Virus record (IMG/VR): IMGVR_UViG_3300046171_000252
Span: 124,001 to 188,000 of that record
Length of the DNA: 64,000 bases
DNA from: a virus
Direction: 5' to 3' (one strand)
Shown here: positions 23,299 to 31,663 of the stretch, piece by piece
Layout of the letters: every line of letters begins with the position of its first letter
How positions within the stretch are numbered: position 1 is the stretch's first letter
Made by a program: the position numbers and the translations under genes
Notes under the pieces: model-generated
What the model saw: the letters and a program-made list of their open reading frames with translations, nothing else
Database searches by the model: none
What the model was told of the DNA's origin: nothing

Positions 23299-25595
23299 CC
23301 AATGGAATCAATGTAAAAAAGCGCAACGGAAGAGGGAAGGAACCACTTCTTCTTGAGAAGATGCATAGAATGGTTGATGAGGCATGTACCGACCTTGCAG
23401 GAGTCTCTGCATCGCAGGTAGAGATGCAATCTGGTATTCAGTTCTATGATGGTATTACAACTGCAGAAATTCAAGAGATTTTGATTCGCTCTGCTTCAGA
23501 CTTGATCGACTTAGACCATCCTAATTATCAGTTTGTCGCTGCTCGTCTCTTATTGTTTTCTATCCGCAAGCAATTGTATGGACGTAGGCATGAAATTCCA
23601 AAGGTAAAGGACCATATATCAAGTTGTGTAGAAAAGGGTGTATATGATCCAGAACTTTTAACTTTATATTCAGATGAGGAGTTTGATAAACTTCAGTCGT
23701 TTATCGACCATGATCGTGATTATTTGTTTACATTTGCCGGTCTTCGTCAGGTTGCGGATAAATACCTAGTGCAGGATAGAAGCAGCGGTGTTTTATATGA
23801 AACTCCACAGTTCATGTATATTTTGATTGCTGCTACAATTTTTTCAAAATATCCAAAAGAAACCCGTCTGGATTACGTTAAAAAATATTATGATGCAATC
23901 TCCAAACACAGACTCAACATCCCCACGCCAATCATGGCAGGAGTTAGAACACCTCTTAGACAGTATGCCAGCTGTGTTCTTGTTGATGTTGATGACACCC
24001 TCGATAGTATCTTTACTAGCGATATGGCTATTGGGAAATATGTTGCTCAACGTGCAGGCATCGGTATCAACGCAGGCAGAATCCGTGGCATCAACAGTAA
24101 GATCCGAGGTGGAGAAGTACAACACACAGGTGTTGTCCCGTTCCTTAAAAAGTTTGAATCAACTGTACGATGTTGCACTCAGAATGGGATTCGTGGTGGT
24201 TCCGCAACAGTCCACTTCCCAATCTGGCACATCGAAATCGAAGACATCCTAGTTCTTAAGAACAATAAGGGTACAGAAGACAACCGAGTGAGGAAACTTG
24301 ACTACTCAATCCAAATTTCAAAACTTTTCTACGAACGTTTCATTACGAATGGAGAGATTAGCTTATTCTCACCGAATGACGTACCAGGTCTCTATGATGC
24401 TTTTGGTACTGACGCATTTGACGATTGCTATGTGGACTATGAATCAGATCAGTCTGTTCCAAGAAAGACTGTCAAGGCACAGGATCTCTTTCTAGACCTT
24501 TTAAAAGAAAGGGCAGAGACTGGTCGTCTTTACATTATGAATATTGACCACTGTAACTCTCATTCTTCTTTTATTGACAAAGTTGAGATGAGCAATCTAT
24601 GTCAAGAAATTACTCTACCTACGAAACCTTTACAACATATTGATGATGAAGATGGGGAAATTGCTTTGTGCATCCTTAGTGCTATTAACATTGGTAAAAT
24701 TAGGGACCTTGAAGATCTTGATGTTCTTTGTGATCTTGCTGTTAGGAGTCTTGATGAACTCATTGACTTTCAAGGATACCCCGTCAGAGCAGCAGAGATT
24801 GCCACTAAGGCACGTCGTTCGTTAGGAATCGGTTATATTGGTCTGGCACATTATCTTGCCAAACATGGAGTCAAATACGACCAACCAGATTCTTGGAAAC
24901 TGGTTCATGATTTAACTGAGGCATTCCAATACTATTTGATTCAGGCAACTGTCAACGTTGCAAAAGAAAAGGGTGCATGTGAATACAGTCATCGCACCAA
25001 GTACGGGAATGGAATTCTTCCGATTGATACATATAAACATGATGTAGATGAAATTGTGCCGAATGAGCTTCAGTACGATTGGGAGAGTCTTAGAACTCAG
25101 GTTTTGGAATACGGGGTACGGAACTCAACATTGTCCGCACAAATGCCTTCGGAGAGCAGTTCCGTTGTGTCAAACGCAACAAATGGAATTGAACCACCTA
25201 GAGGATACTTGTCCGTTAAGAAATCGAAGAAAGGTCCTTTGAAGCAAATAGTTCCACAATATGGAACCCTTAAAAATAATTATACGTTGCTTTGGGATAT
25301 GCCTGGGAATACTGGGTATATTAATATTGTTGCAGTTATGCAGAAATTCTTCGATCAAGCAATTTCTGGAAACTGGTCCTATAATCCAGAGCATTATGAA
25401 AATTCTGAAGTTCCTGTTAGTGTAATGGCACAGGATCTTTTAACTACATATAAGTACGGTTGGAAGACCTCTTATTACCAAAATACATACGATAATAAAA
25501 ACGATGAAGTAGAGGAATCTACGGAGTCTCTTGATAGTTTAATTTCTCAATTAGAAAACGCGGAGGAGGAAGACTGTGAGTCTTGTACAATTTAA
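23295..25595 (+). CDS. nrdA: Class I ribonucleotide reductase alpha subunit
   Basis: A 766-residue large subunit. An ATP-cone-like region occupies the N-terminus (MTNGINVKKRNGRGKEPLLL...). The catalytic barrel carries YASCVLVDVDDTLDS, the MSNLCQEI block and a MPSESSSVVSNATNGIEP substrate loop. The C-terminus CESCTI is the mobile redox CxxC tail. It reduces ribonucleotides to deoxyribonucleotides with NrdB. ATG 23295 overlaps the primase stop; the TTG at 23283 is rejected. It overlaps nrdB by 20 bp. Confidence 0.97.
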   Translation: MTNGINVKKRNGRGKEPLLLEKMHRMVDEACTDLAGVSASQVEMQSGIQFYDGITTAEIQEILIRSASDLIDLDHPNYQFVAARLLLFSIRKQLYGRRHEIPKVKDHISSCVEKGVYDPELLTLYSDEEFDKLQSFIDHDRDYLFTFAGLRQVADKYLVQDRSSGVLYETPQFMYILIAATIFSKYPKETRLDYVKKYYDAISKHRLNIPTPIMAGVRTPLRQYASCVLVDVDDTLDSIFTSDMAIGKYVAQRAGIGINAGRIRGINSKIRGGEVQHTGVVPFLKKFESTVRCCTQNGIRGGSATVHFPIWHIEIEDILVLKNNKGTEDNRVRKLDYSIQISKLFYERFITNGEISLFSPNDVPGLYDAFGTDAFDDCYVDYESDQSVPRKTVKAQDLFLDLLKERAETGRLYIMNIDHCNSHSSFIDKVEMSNLCQEITLPTKPLQHIDDEDGEIALCILSAINIGKIRDLEDLDVLCDLAVRSLDELIDFQGYPVRAAEIATKARRSLGIGYIGLAHYLAKHGVKYDQPDSWKLVHDLTEAFQYYLIQATVNVAKEKGACEYSHRTKYGNGILPIDTYKHDVDEIVPNELQYDWESLRTQVLEYGVRNSTLSAQMPSESSSVVSNATNGIEPPRGYLSVKKSKKGPLKQIVPQYGTLKNNYTLLWDMPGNTGYINIVAVMQKFFDQAISGNWSYNPEHYENSEVPVSVMAQDLLTTYKYGWKTSYYQNTYDNKNDEVEESTESLDSLISQLENAEEEDCESCTI

Positions 25596-26760
25596 GATAA
25601 ACAAAGAAAAAAAACCAGTGGTTGAATCCATGACTGTTTTTAACTCTGAGGAAGTTGACACTAAAAAGCAACCAATGTTTTTTGGTAAACCACTGGGTAT
25701 TCAGAGATACGATTCTTATAAGTATCCAATTTTTGACAAACTCACAACGCAGCAGTTGGGATATTTCTGGAGACCAGAGGAAGTTTCTCTTCAGAAAGAT
25801 CGTGCTGATTATCAAACACTACGTCCAGAACAAAAGCATATTTTTACTTCTAACTTGAAGTATCAGATTATGCTTGATTCGGTTCAGGGTCGTGGTCCTG
25901 GTATGGCATTTATCCCATATTGCTCTCTTCCTGAATTAGAGGCATGTATGGAGGTCTGGGGGTTCATGGAGATGATCCATAGTCGTTCATATACTCATAT
26001 CATCAAGAACATTTATCCTGACCCCTCTGATGTATTTGATCACATTCTGAATGATGATCGCATTGTTGAACGTGCCATGACGGTTACTCAGGCATATAAT
26101 GAGTTTATTAATGCAGCACATCATTATGATAATTCTAATGATTGGCAACATGCATTGGAGCAAGTTCCTTATGCATTAGAATCCAGATATGAACTCAAGC
26201 GCAAACTCTTTAGAGCAGTTGCGAATGTTAATATCCTTGAAGGTATTCGCTTTTACGTATCATTTGCTTGTAGTTTTGCTTTTGGTGAACTCAAACTTAT
26301 GGAAGGAAGTGCAAAGATCATCTCACTGATTGCTAGAGATGAGAATCAGCATCTTGCTATTACTCAGAATATTCTGAAGAAGTGGAGAGAAGGTGATGAT
26401 CCTGATATGAAAAAAATCTTTAAAGAAGAAGAACAATGGTTGATTGGTGCATTTGAAAACTGTGTTAATCAAGAAAAACTTTGGGCAGAATATCTGTTCA
26501 AGAATGGTTCAATGATTGGTTTGAATGATAAATTGCTTCAGCAATATGTAGAATGGATTGCCAATCGTAGAATGAAAGCAATTGGACTAAAACCAATCTA
26601 TGACATACCCGCAAAGAATAACCCACTCCCCTGGACGGAACATTGGATTTCGTCGAAGGGTCTTCAAGTTGCTCCTCAAGAAACTGAGGTTGAGTCTTAC
26701 ATCGTCGGAGGAATCAAACAAGATGTCACCGAAAACACATTCGCAGGATTTAGTCTCTGA
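25576..26760 (+). CDS. nrdB: Class I ribonucleotide reductase beta subunit, GTG start
   Basis: A 394-residue radical-generating small subunit with a di-iron ferritin-like fold. The iron-ligand helices are visible: MEVWGFMEMIHSRSYTH (E...H), NILEGIRFY (E) and ARDENQHLAI (E..H). It starts at GTG 25576 after GGAGGA, inside the nrdA end. The C-terminal tail AGFSL would dock on NrdA. Confidence 0.96.
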   Translation: MSLVQFKINKEKKPVVESMTVFNSEEVDTKKQPMFFGKPLGIQRYDSYKYPIFDKLTTQQLGYFWRPEEVSLQKDRADYQTLRPEQKHIFTSNLKYQIMLDSVQGRGPGMAFIPYCSLPELEACMEVWGFMEMIHSRSYTHIIKNIYPDPSDVFDHILNDDRIVERAMTVTQAYNEFINAAHHYDNSNDWQHALEQVPYALESRYELKRKLFRAVANVNILEGIRFYVSFACSFAFGELKLMEGSAKIISLIARDENQHLAITQNILKKWREGDDPDMKKIFKEEEQWLIGAFENCVNQEKLWAEYLFKNGSMIGLNDKLLQQYVEWIANRRMKAIGLKPIYDIPAKNNPLPWTEHWISSKGLQVAPQETEVESYIVGGIKQDVTENTFAGFSL

Positions 26761-26866
26761 TTCTGAAGAAGAAAAATCTTTAGAGGCATACAGAGAGGCA
26801 GCAAAATCGGATGCCTTTCTGTTTGGTGACTATGATGGATACTCTGCTTTTACTGAAGATAAATAA
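26723..26866 (+). CDS. Small acidic protein (47 aa)
   Basis: MSPKTHSQDLVSDSEEEKSLEAYREAAKSDAF... begins 38 bp inside the nrdB end. It is acidic and probably disordered. The call rests on the in-frame ATG, a length similar to other small genes here, and the absence of any other gene between nrdB and 26887. Function is unknown. Confidence 0.5.
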   Translation: MSPKTHSQDLVSDSEEEKSLEAYREAAKSDAFLFGDYDGYSAFTEDK

Positions 26867-26886
26867 ATTCCAGATGATGGAGTGAT

Positions 26887-27327
26887 TTGACAGATTATGA
26901 AAATCCCTGGAAGTTTAAGGGAACCGATTTTTTATCTGAGAATATTGACGATAACTTCGGTTTTGTCTATCTCATTACAAATCTCAAAAACGGTCGCCAG
27001 TATATTGGAAGAAAATACTTCTGGTCAAATAGAAAGCCTAGAGGTAAATCTAGGAGAGTTAAATCTGAAAGCGACTGGAAAAAATACTACGGCAGTTCTG
27101 ATGAACTTAACAAAGACCGTAAAGAGATTGGAAACGAATTTTTTACAAGAGAAATTTTAAGTCTACATAAGACCAAAGGAAAGGTCAATTATGAAGAGAC
27201 GAAACAACTTTTCATCAATAACGTTCTAACCGAAGCCCTTGACGACGGAGGACCTCTCTACTATAATAGCAATATTCTAGGAAGGTACATGAAGAAAAAT
27301 TATGGTAACTTTGGAACAAACTCTTGA
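26887..27327 (+). CDS. GIY-YIG-like putative endonuclease (146 aa), TTG start
   Basis: The product contains FGFVYLITNLKNGRQYIGRKY (near residues 24-44), with VYLITN and YIGRK matching the GIY and YIG strands, followed by KKYYGSSDELNKDRKEIG. The expected later Glu of the family could be the glutamates in FFTREILSL or NYEETKQLF. It lies after nrdB, where T4-like cyanophages often have such a gene. TTG 26887 is the only start with a GGAG behind it. It may be a free-standing DNA endonuclease rather than an intron-borne one. Confidence 0.75.
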   Translation: MTDYENPWKFKGTDFLSENIDDNFGFVYLITNLKNGRQYIGRKYFWSNRKPRGKSRRVKSESDWKKYYGSSDELNKDRKEIGNEFFTREILSLHKTKGKVNYEETKQLFINNVLTEALDDGGPLYYNSNILGRYMKKNYGNFGTNS

Positions 27328-27517
27328 ACGCAATTACCATTGGGTCATAGATCGTATTCATTATCTTTGTGAAATTGATAAGGAAAAAACATTAACTTTG
27401 GATGCTTTAGATGATGCTTATGCTATTCAAAAAGAATTCTCTGAATGGTTGGACCCAAACATAGATGATCATGATGTATTTTCTCTTGAATACATAGGAG
27501 ATGACTCCTTGTCTTGA
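27302..27517 (+). CDS. Hypothetical protein (71 aa)
   Basis: MVTLEQTLERNYHWVIDRIHYLCEIDKEK... is a small acidic helical protein overlapping the previous gene by 26 bp. No family is recognised. It closes this operon just before a strong promoter. Confidence 0.7.
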   Translation: MVTLEQTLERNYHWVIDRIHYLCEIDKEKTLTLDALDDAYAIQKEFSEWLDPNIDDHDVFSLEYIGDDSLS

Positions 27518-27542
27518 CAACCTTGAAATGATGTCCTATAAT
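27514..27542 (+). promoter_or_regulatory. Consensus sigma-70 promoter
   Basis: TTGACA (27514-27519), 17-bp spacer, TATAAT (27537-27542). It stands 35 bp before the cell wall hydrolase gene, overlapping the end of the preceding gene. Confidence 0.9.
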
Positions 27543-27576
27543 ACGAAAGCACTGAAGAGGTTCCTTTTTTAATGGT

Positions 27577-27975
27577 ATGATTTTAGAAACACTCCTGGCA
27601 CTAACGCCCATTGACTACGACCATTTGGCAAGAGCAGTCAAGGTTGAAGCAGCCCCTAACACTATGGATGAATACTGTGTAGCAGTGTCTATCCTTAATC
27701 GTGTCAGATCTCCTCTTTACCCAAATACTGTTGCTGGCGTAGTTTATGCTCCCGGACAATATGAAGGATTTCGTTATTGGAGACCAGTTGCTTCTACAAC
27801 TTTAGTGAATGAATTCAAATCTGATAAGGGAAGAGAAAACTTTCTCAAAGCATACAGTATCATTGGGGACCGAACAAGTTTCAAAGGACAGCGGATGCTA
27901 CCGTATCGTGTTGTATCAGAAGATCCAATGTGCGATTCAAAAGGCAATTTCTTCCATTATCACTGGCAGTCATGA
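27577..27975 (+). CDS. Cell wall hydrolase, SleB/Hydrolase_2 type
   Basis: A 132-residue protein. ARAVKVEAAPNTMDEYCVAVSILNRVRSP with the downstream AGVVYAPGQYEGF and GNFFHYHW is the SleB signature (E-A...A-V-x-x-V-x-x-N-R ... G-Q-F), with the catalytic Glu in VEAA (near residue 25). The family cleaves peptidoglycan. There is no signal peptide, so it may be a tail-associated or holin-dependent lytic enzyme. It is first in an operon that also has a secreted protein and membrane proteins. Confidence 0.85.
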   Translation: MILETLLALTPIDYDHLARAVKVEAAPNTMDEYCVAVSILNRVRSPLYPNTVAGVVYAPGQYEGFRYWRPVASTTLVNEFKSDKGRENFLKAYSIIGDRTSFKGQRMLPYRVVSEDPMCDSKGNFFHYHWQS

Positions 27976-28259
27976 CCTATCCAGCACCAATTATTGCACC
28001 TTATGATGAGTGGTTCAGTGAACCAATTTTAACAGAAACTCAAATGGAGTATCAAAAACTAATGAAAGAATCTGGCGACGACATTATTGTAAATATGGAT
28101 GGTGGAGTTGGTGGTTCTTGGAAAGTCGAAACTGAACCTGTCAATATTCATGAAGTGATGTATGATATGGCAACCAAAACTGGCAAGACTACAACTCAAT
28201 TAGACCCTATTGGCGCATCGGAAAATTTTCAAGGAGGTTCGGAAAATCTATATGGATAA
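27972..28259 (+). CDS. Conserved hypothetical protein (95 aa)
   Basis: Begins on ATGA overlap with the hydrolase (MTYPAPIIAPYDEWFSEPIL...). The protein is acidic and Thr-rich at the end, with no signal or motif. It probably belongs to the same operon; function is unknown. Confidence 0.7.
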   Translation: MTYPAPIIAPYDEWFSEPILTETQMEYQKLMKESGDDIIVNMDGGVGGSWKVETEPVNIHEVMYDMATKTGKTTTQLDPIGASENFQGGSENLYG

Positions 28260-28473
28260 TGATTGGCGTTATAGTGAAGATAAATTAAAAATTCGTCAAC
28301 AAGCACTTAGTATTCTTTTGAAAAAATATGGTTCTGAACTTAATTCAACAAGAGAATCTAAATACAAATCCCAATCTATATACGAATGTGCCCATGATTG
28401 GGTATCCCAAGGTAATGTAAATTGTAATGGCATTGCCAAATACTACGAGGCTTATTATGCAAAAAGTAATTAA
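28252..28473 (+). CDS. Hypothetical protein (73 aa)
   Basis: ATG 28252 (MDNDWRYSEDKLKIRQQALSI...), after AAGGAGG at 28230. It is a small helical soluble protein. It overlaps both neighbours. No family is recognised. Confidence 0.7.
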   Translation: MDNDWRYSEDKLKIRQQALSILLKKYGSELNSTRESKYKSQSIYECAHDWVSQGNVNCNGIAKYYEAYYAKSN

Positions 28474-28711
28474 TGTTTTAGCAGTCCTATCATTTGTAGG
28501 AACTGCAGGTATCGTCGGTGGCGGTACTGCACTATATCTCAATAAGGATTCTATTATTGAGAACGCAAAGAACCAAATTGCAGCAGCTGCCGGAGAAGCA
28601 ATTGCTGGTGCTCTTCCTGGAATGATGGATTCTGCAATGCCAGAACTTCCTAGTGCCACTGGTGGTGCTCTACCACTTCCTACAACTACTGGACCCGCTC
28701 TACCTTTCTGA
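28457..28711 (+). CDS. Small membrane protein with Pro/Ala-rich tail (84 aa)
   Basis: MQKVINVLAVLSFVGTAGIVGGGTALYLNKD is one N-terminal membrane helix, followed by an Ala-rich helix and a Pro-rich end (LPSATGGALPLPTTTGPALPF). The topology places the tail in the periplasm or cytoplasm. It lies between the hydrolase and the secreted HEGWH protein. Function is unknown. Confidence 0.7.
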   Translation: MQKVINVLAVLSFVGTAGIVGGGTALYLNKDSIIENAKNQIAAAAGEAIAGALPGMMDSAMPELPSATGGALPLPTTTGPALPF

Positions 28712-28712
28712 T

Positions 28713-29384
28713 ATGAAAAAGATTATTATGGCCTTGATGGCAGCATGTCTTGCTGTCCCTGCTGCAATTGCAGATCCTCTTAAAGATGAAGATTACTTCA
28801 CCATGCATTCTATGGGATGTATGATTCTTCAAGAGTGTACTGATGATGTAGATGAAGTGTCCTCTCTTCTGGATGTTTCTTCTCAGTATAATAACACTGA
28901 AGCATTTACTCCAGTAGCAAATGAGTTTAACAATATGCTTATGTCATTGAACCAAGTGGGAGTGAATGTATATCTTGCGGATGAGAAGTATTTTCCAGTA
29001 GGGCATCGTGGTGTCTATCATACTGTTTCTAATAACTTCTTTTTAAATAGAAGGTTCATGAATCGTCCTGGTACACTGATGTCCGTGATGCGTCATGAAG
29101 GATGGCACGCTGCACAAGATTGTATGGCAGGGACTATTGATAATAGTTTGATTGCTATCATCAAACCTGAAGATCAAGTTCCACCACTATGGAAAGAGAT
29201 TGTGGAACGTACATATCCACCTTCAGCACAACCCTGGGAAGCAGAAGCAACCTGGGCAGGTAAGACTGAGGGTATGACTATGGCAGCACTGAGTGCATGT
29301 GCAACTGGTGAGATGTGGAATGTATATCCTCCTACACCACTGACTAGAGAGTATCTAGTCAAAGAAGGTTATATTTCTAAATAA
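28713..29384 (+). CDS. Secreted HEGWH metallopeptidase-like protein (223 aa)
   Basis: The signal peptide MKKIIMALMAACLAVPAAIA is followed by a mature domain of about 200 residues. MRHEGWHAAQDCMAG (near residue 130-144) has a zincin-like HExxH pattern, and a downstream Glu-rich PWEAEATWA may give the third ligand. Two or more Cys pairs suit an oxidising periplasm. It may cleave or modify periplasmic or surface proteins. The start is at ATG 28713; 28653 would read into the previous gene. Confidence 0.75.
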   Translation: MKKIIMALMAACLAVPAAIADPLKDEDYFTMHSMGCMILQECTDDVDEVSSLLDVSSQYNNTEAFTPVANEFNNMLMSLNQVGVNVYLADEKYFPVGHRGVYHTVSNNFFLNRRFMNRPGTLMSVMRHEGWHAAQDCMAGTIDNSLIAIIKPEDQVPPLWKEIVERTYPPSAQPWEAEATWAGKTEGMTMAALSACATGEMWNVYPPTPLTREYLVKEGYISK

Positions 29385-29405
29385 AGGTGCGTTGCTCCAT
29401 ACGGA

Positions 29406-29849
29406 ATGCCGGAAGAAGTTAAGAAGGAAGATACCAAGAAAAAAGGTATTCTTGGAAAGATGAAGGAGGCAGCAAGTGACAAAGAAGAGCAGCTTGATAT
29501 TCTTTCTACTTTTGTTAGGCTTGGCATCCTTGTTTGGAGCGGCGGAATACTCACGCTGGCGTACATCCAGTTACCACCTGTACTCGGTATTCCCGAGCAA
29601 AAACTAGATCCAACTTTTATCGCGAGTGTCTTTACTGGGGTGCTCGCGACTTTTGGTGTTCAGGCAGCAAAGAAAGGTGGCAATGGAAATGGTAATGGAT
29701 CTTCCACTGGTGGTATCAGTAAAGCAGATATGGAAAGATTGATTGCTGCTGCAGCACAAACTGCACCTGCTCAAACCATTCGTGTAGAGCAAGCACCAAT
29801 CAAGTTCATCACTAAGGATGATGAACCACCCGTAAAACCTACCGTATAA
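29406..29849 (+). CDS. Two-helix membrane protein, holin-like by topology (147 aa)
   Basis: A basic N-terminus (MPEEVKKEDTKKKGILGKMKEA) precedes two hydrophobic segments (FVRLGILVWSGGILTLAYI and FIASVFTGVLATFGVQAA, residues about 37-90), then a Gly/Asn-rich linker and an Ala-rich helix. Size and topology fit a holin, and the neighbours are a wall hydrolase and secreted proteins, but no holin family is identified. Confidence 0.65.
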   Translation: MPEEVKKEDTKKKGILGKMKEAASDKEEQLDILSTFVRLGILVWSGGILTLAYIQLPPVLGIPEQKLDPTFIASVFTGVLATFGVQAAKKGGNGNGNGSSTGGISKADMERLIAAAAQTAPAQTIRVEQAPIKFITKDDEPPVKPTV

Positions 29850-29853
29850 TCTT

Positions 29854-30422
29854 ATGACCTTCTTTAAATGGACTGCATTAGGAGTTGGTGGTGTTGTTGC
29901 CGTAGCACACATCGGTGTTTTGGGACACATCATTACATCAACCAAAGTGCCAGAAGCACCAGTTATTAATTTTCCTAGGGGAGATTATTCCTCATATAAA
30001 ATTGAGGCAGATAAAGAAGGTTATAGTGTAGAGTATAAAGCAAACGACCCTGCTGTTCTTGAGTCCCAAAAATCTTATCTTTAGATAAAAATAAGAGCGG
30101 ATTCTTCGGCGGAAAAACTAATGAAGTTAGAAGAGAGTGGCGTAAAGATCAATTTACTATGGATGGCACTAGAAATATAGGAGGTGCCGTTGGAGACGGC
30201 GAGGGAAAGTCTGCAAAAGAAATAGAGTGTATCGTGGCGGACGCTGGAGCACGGTCACAAGGTGCGATGGCAGGAAGTAGTATTGCTGCTGGAGTCGGTG
30301 TTCCTGCTGTGATTGGAATCCCATATGTTGGATGGTTAGCAGCTGGTTGGGTAGCACTTTTGGGTGGTAGAGTAGGTTCTAATATTGGTTCTACTGTTGG
30401 TTCTGTGTTTAACGATTGTTAG
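29854..30422 (+). CDS. Membrane protein split by a frameshift (about 190 aa when joined)
   Basis: Two ORFs appear to be one gene. The first (29854-30084) has an N-terminal membrane helix (MTFFKWTALGVGGVVAVAHIG) and ends in KANDPAVLESQKS. The second reads in another frame from about 30078, with DKNKSGFFGGKT then TMDGTRNIGGAVG and SAKEIECIVADAG, and has C-terminal Gly/Ala membrane segments. I recall cyanophage proteins with both halves continuous. The break lies in AT-rich DNA around 30068-30083. Lone ATG 30159 lacks a ribosome binding site, which supports the joined reading. Confidence 0.6.
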
Positions 30423-30431
30423 TATTTTAAG

Positions 30432-30452
30432 GTCATGAAGTCATAACAAAAG
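30432..30452 (+). repeat. Second copy of the petE upstream motif
   Basis: GTCATGAA, G, TCATAACAAAAG matches 18715-18735 except for one base. It lies 53 bp before the small gene at 30506. No clear TATAAT follows at the same distance; the DNA reads TAAAAATAAA. Confidence 0.55.
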
Positions 30453-30505
30453 GGGTAAAAATAAACGCTAATTGAATAGATAAGATATACTACGAAGTAT
30501 ATAAA

Positions 30506-30637
30506 ATGATCCCTCAATTTGCACACTGGATCGGACAAAACCCTTTGTTAATTGAGTGTGGGAGCGTATTAATGCTTGCTCCCATAGCATACTACTGTAA
30601 TGATTCTCTCAAGAATCCTCAAAAATATAAAGAATAA
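30506..30637 (+). CDS. Small membrane protein (43 aa)
   Basis: MIPQFAHWIGQNPLLIECGSVLMLAPIAYYC then a short Lys-rich tail. One membrane helix. It is the first of three small membrane ORFs downstream of the repeated motif. Function is unknown. Confidence 0.55.
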   Translation: MIPQFAHWIGQNPLLIECGSVLMLAPIAYYCNDSLKNPQKYKE

Positions 30638-30649
30638 TAATATAGAATT

Positions 30650-30745
30650 ATGAGCGCAATATTCGTGTTTTCCTTTGTTTCATTGCTGTGTTTTGCAATG
30701 CATATTACTTGGCCCCTACCACATAGGAGTGGGTTTAAAAAATGA
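30650..30745 (+). CDS. Tiny membrane peptide (31 aa)
   Basis: MSAIFVFSFVSLLCFAMHITW then PLPHRSGFKK: one hydrophobic helix with a basic end. It overlaps the next start by 4 bp (ATGA), which supports it being translated. Confidence 0.5.
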   Translation: MSAIFVFSFVSLLCFAMHITWPLPHRSGFKK

Positions 30746-30939
30746 ATTTACTACTAAGTCCTCATGTCAACCCAAATGATCCTGTGTGGTCGGTGATTCT
30801 ATGCGTAATCATTGGTGTCGGATTGACACTGGGTTATGTTATATACATATTAAAGATATCATACATGGAGTTAGAAGATGGGCGCTATGGTTCCACCCAG
30901 CAGAAAAAGCTGCTACAACTTCCGAGTGACGGAGATTAA
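30742..30939 (+). CDS. Small membrane protein (65 aa)
   Basis: MNLLLSPHVNPNDPVWSVILCVIIGVGLTLGYVIYI forms one long membrane helix with a polar C-terminal tail. It overlaps the thermonuclease gene by 62 bp. Function is unknown. Confidence 0.65.
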   Translation: MNLLLSPHVNPNDPVWSVILCVIIGVGLTLGYVIYILKISYMELEDGRYGSTQQKKLLQLPSDGD

Positions 30940-31339
30940 TCGTGTTCTTGACGGGGATACTATTGATGTCACCATTGATCTTGGGTTTGATCTATACAAG
31001 AAAGAAAGAGTTAGAGTTGCAGGAGTTGATACGCCGGAGAAGAGAACTAGAAACTTAGAGGAGAAGGCACTTGGAATCGACGCAACCAACTGGCTCGAAG
31101 CGAAACTGGAAAGTACTTTGGCTGGTGATGATGAGTTGTCTGTTAGGACTGAACTTGTTGGTGGCACTGGGAAATACGGGCGTCTTCTGGGTTGGCTTTA
31201 CATTGGGGACGCAGATGTGTCCCTCAACGAACAAATGATTGAGCAAGGTTATGCTCATCCATATGATGGAGGAACAAAGGACATGAACTTAGAAGCACTT
31301 AGAGAAATTAGGAGGGCACATGGTACGCTTGTTGACTAA
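30878..31339 (+). CDS. Thermonuclease (staphylococcal nuclease-like)
   Basis: A 153-residue OB-fold nuclease. The motifs are INRVLDGDTIDVTIDLG (catalytic Asp), RVRVAGVDTPEKR (Arg and Asp/Glu) and KYGRLLGWLYI (catalytic Arg). SNase enzymes hydrolyse DNA and RNA with calcium. No signal peptide is present, so it likely acts on host DNA or RNA inside the cell or on entry. ATG 30878 or ATG 30887 are both possible. Confidence 0.88.
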   Translation: MGAMVPPSRKSCYNFRVTEINRVLDGDTIDVTIDLGFDLYKKERVRVAGVDTPEKRTRNLEEKALGIDATNWLEAKLESTLAGDDELSVRTELVGGTGKYGRLLGWLYIGDADVSLNEQMIEQGYAHPYDGGTKDMNLEALREIRRAHGTLVD

Positions 31340-31460
31340 AATTAAAGATTGGGATAAGGCAATGGCAAATAAAATTCAGGACAAGTTTAACTTGACTGAT
31401 TATCAGATGCTTTGTCTTGCATTTGGAAAAGGATTTATTATTGGAGCAATTCTATTATGA
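31320..31460 (+). CDS. Small protein with C-terminal hydrophobic helix (46 aa)
   Basis: MVRLLTKIKDWDKAMANKIQ... ends in LCLAFGKGFIIGAILL, a probable tail anchor. Overlaps with the thermonuclease and with the next gene (ATGA) support it. Function is unknown. Confidence 0.55.
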   Translation: MVRLLTKIKDWDKAMANKIQDKFNLTDYQMLCLAFGKGFIIGAILL

Positions 31461-31660
31461 GAAGAGAAATGTTAGATGCTCTCAAGGCACTTGCTATTGG
31501 GAACATTAAAAAAGCAAAGATGAATATTGAAATTTATCTTGTCAATCCAGTTGGCATTGGTGAGCACCCAGATGTGCTTGGTGCAATCCAGGATCAAATT
31601 GATGCGATTGCAAAGGAAGAAGAACGTCTGGAAGTTATTAAAAAGTATTTGGAAGATTAA
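31457..31660 (+). CDS. Conserved cyanophage protein (67 aa)
   Basis: MRREMLDALKALAIGNIKKAKMNIEIYLVNPVGIGEHPDVLGAI... This compact helical protein pattern, with NPVGIGEHPD in the centre, is familiar from T4-like cyanophages but has no function. ATG 31457 overlaps the previous stop. Confidence 0.8.
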   Translation: MRREMLDALKALAIGNIKKAKMNIEIYLVNPVGIGEHPDVLGAIQDQIDAIAKEEERLEVIKKYLED

Positions 31661-31663
31661 CTA

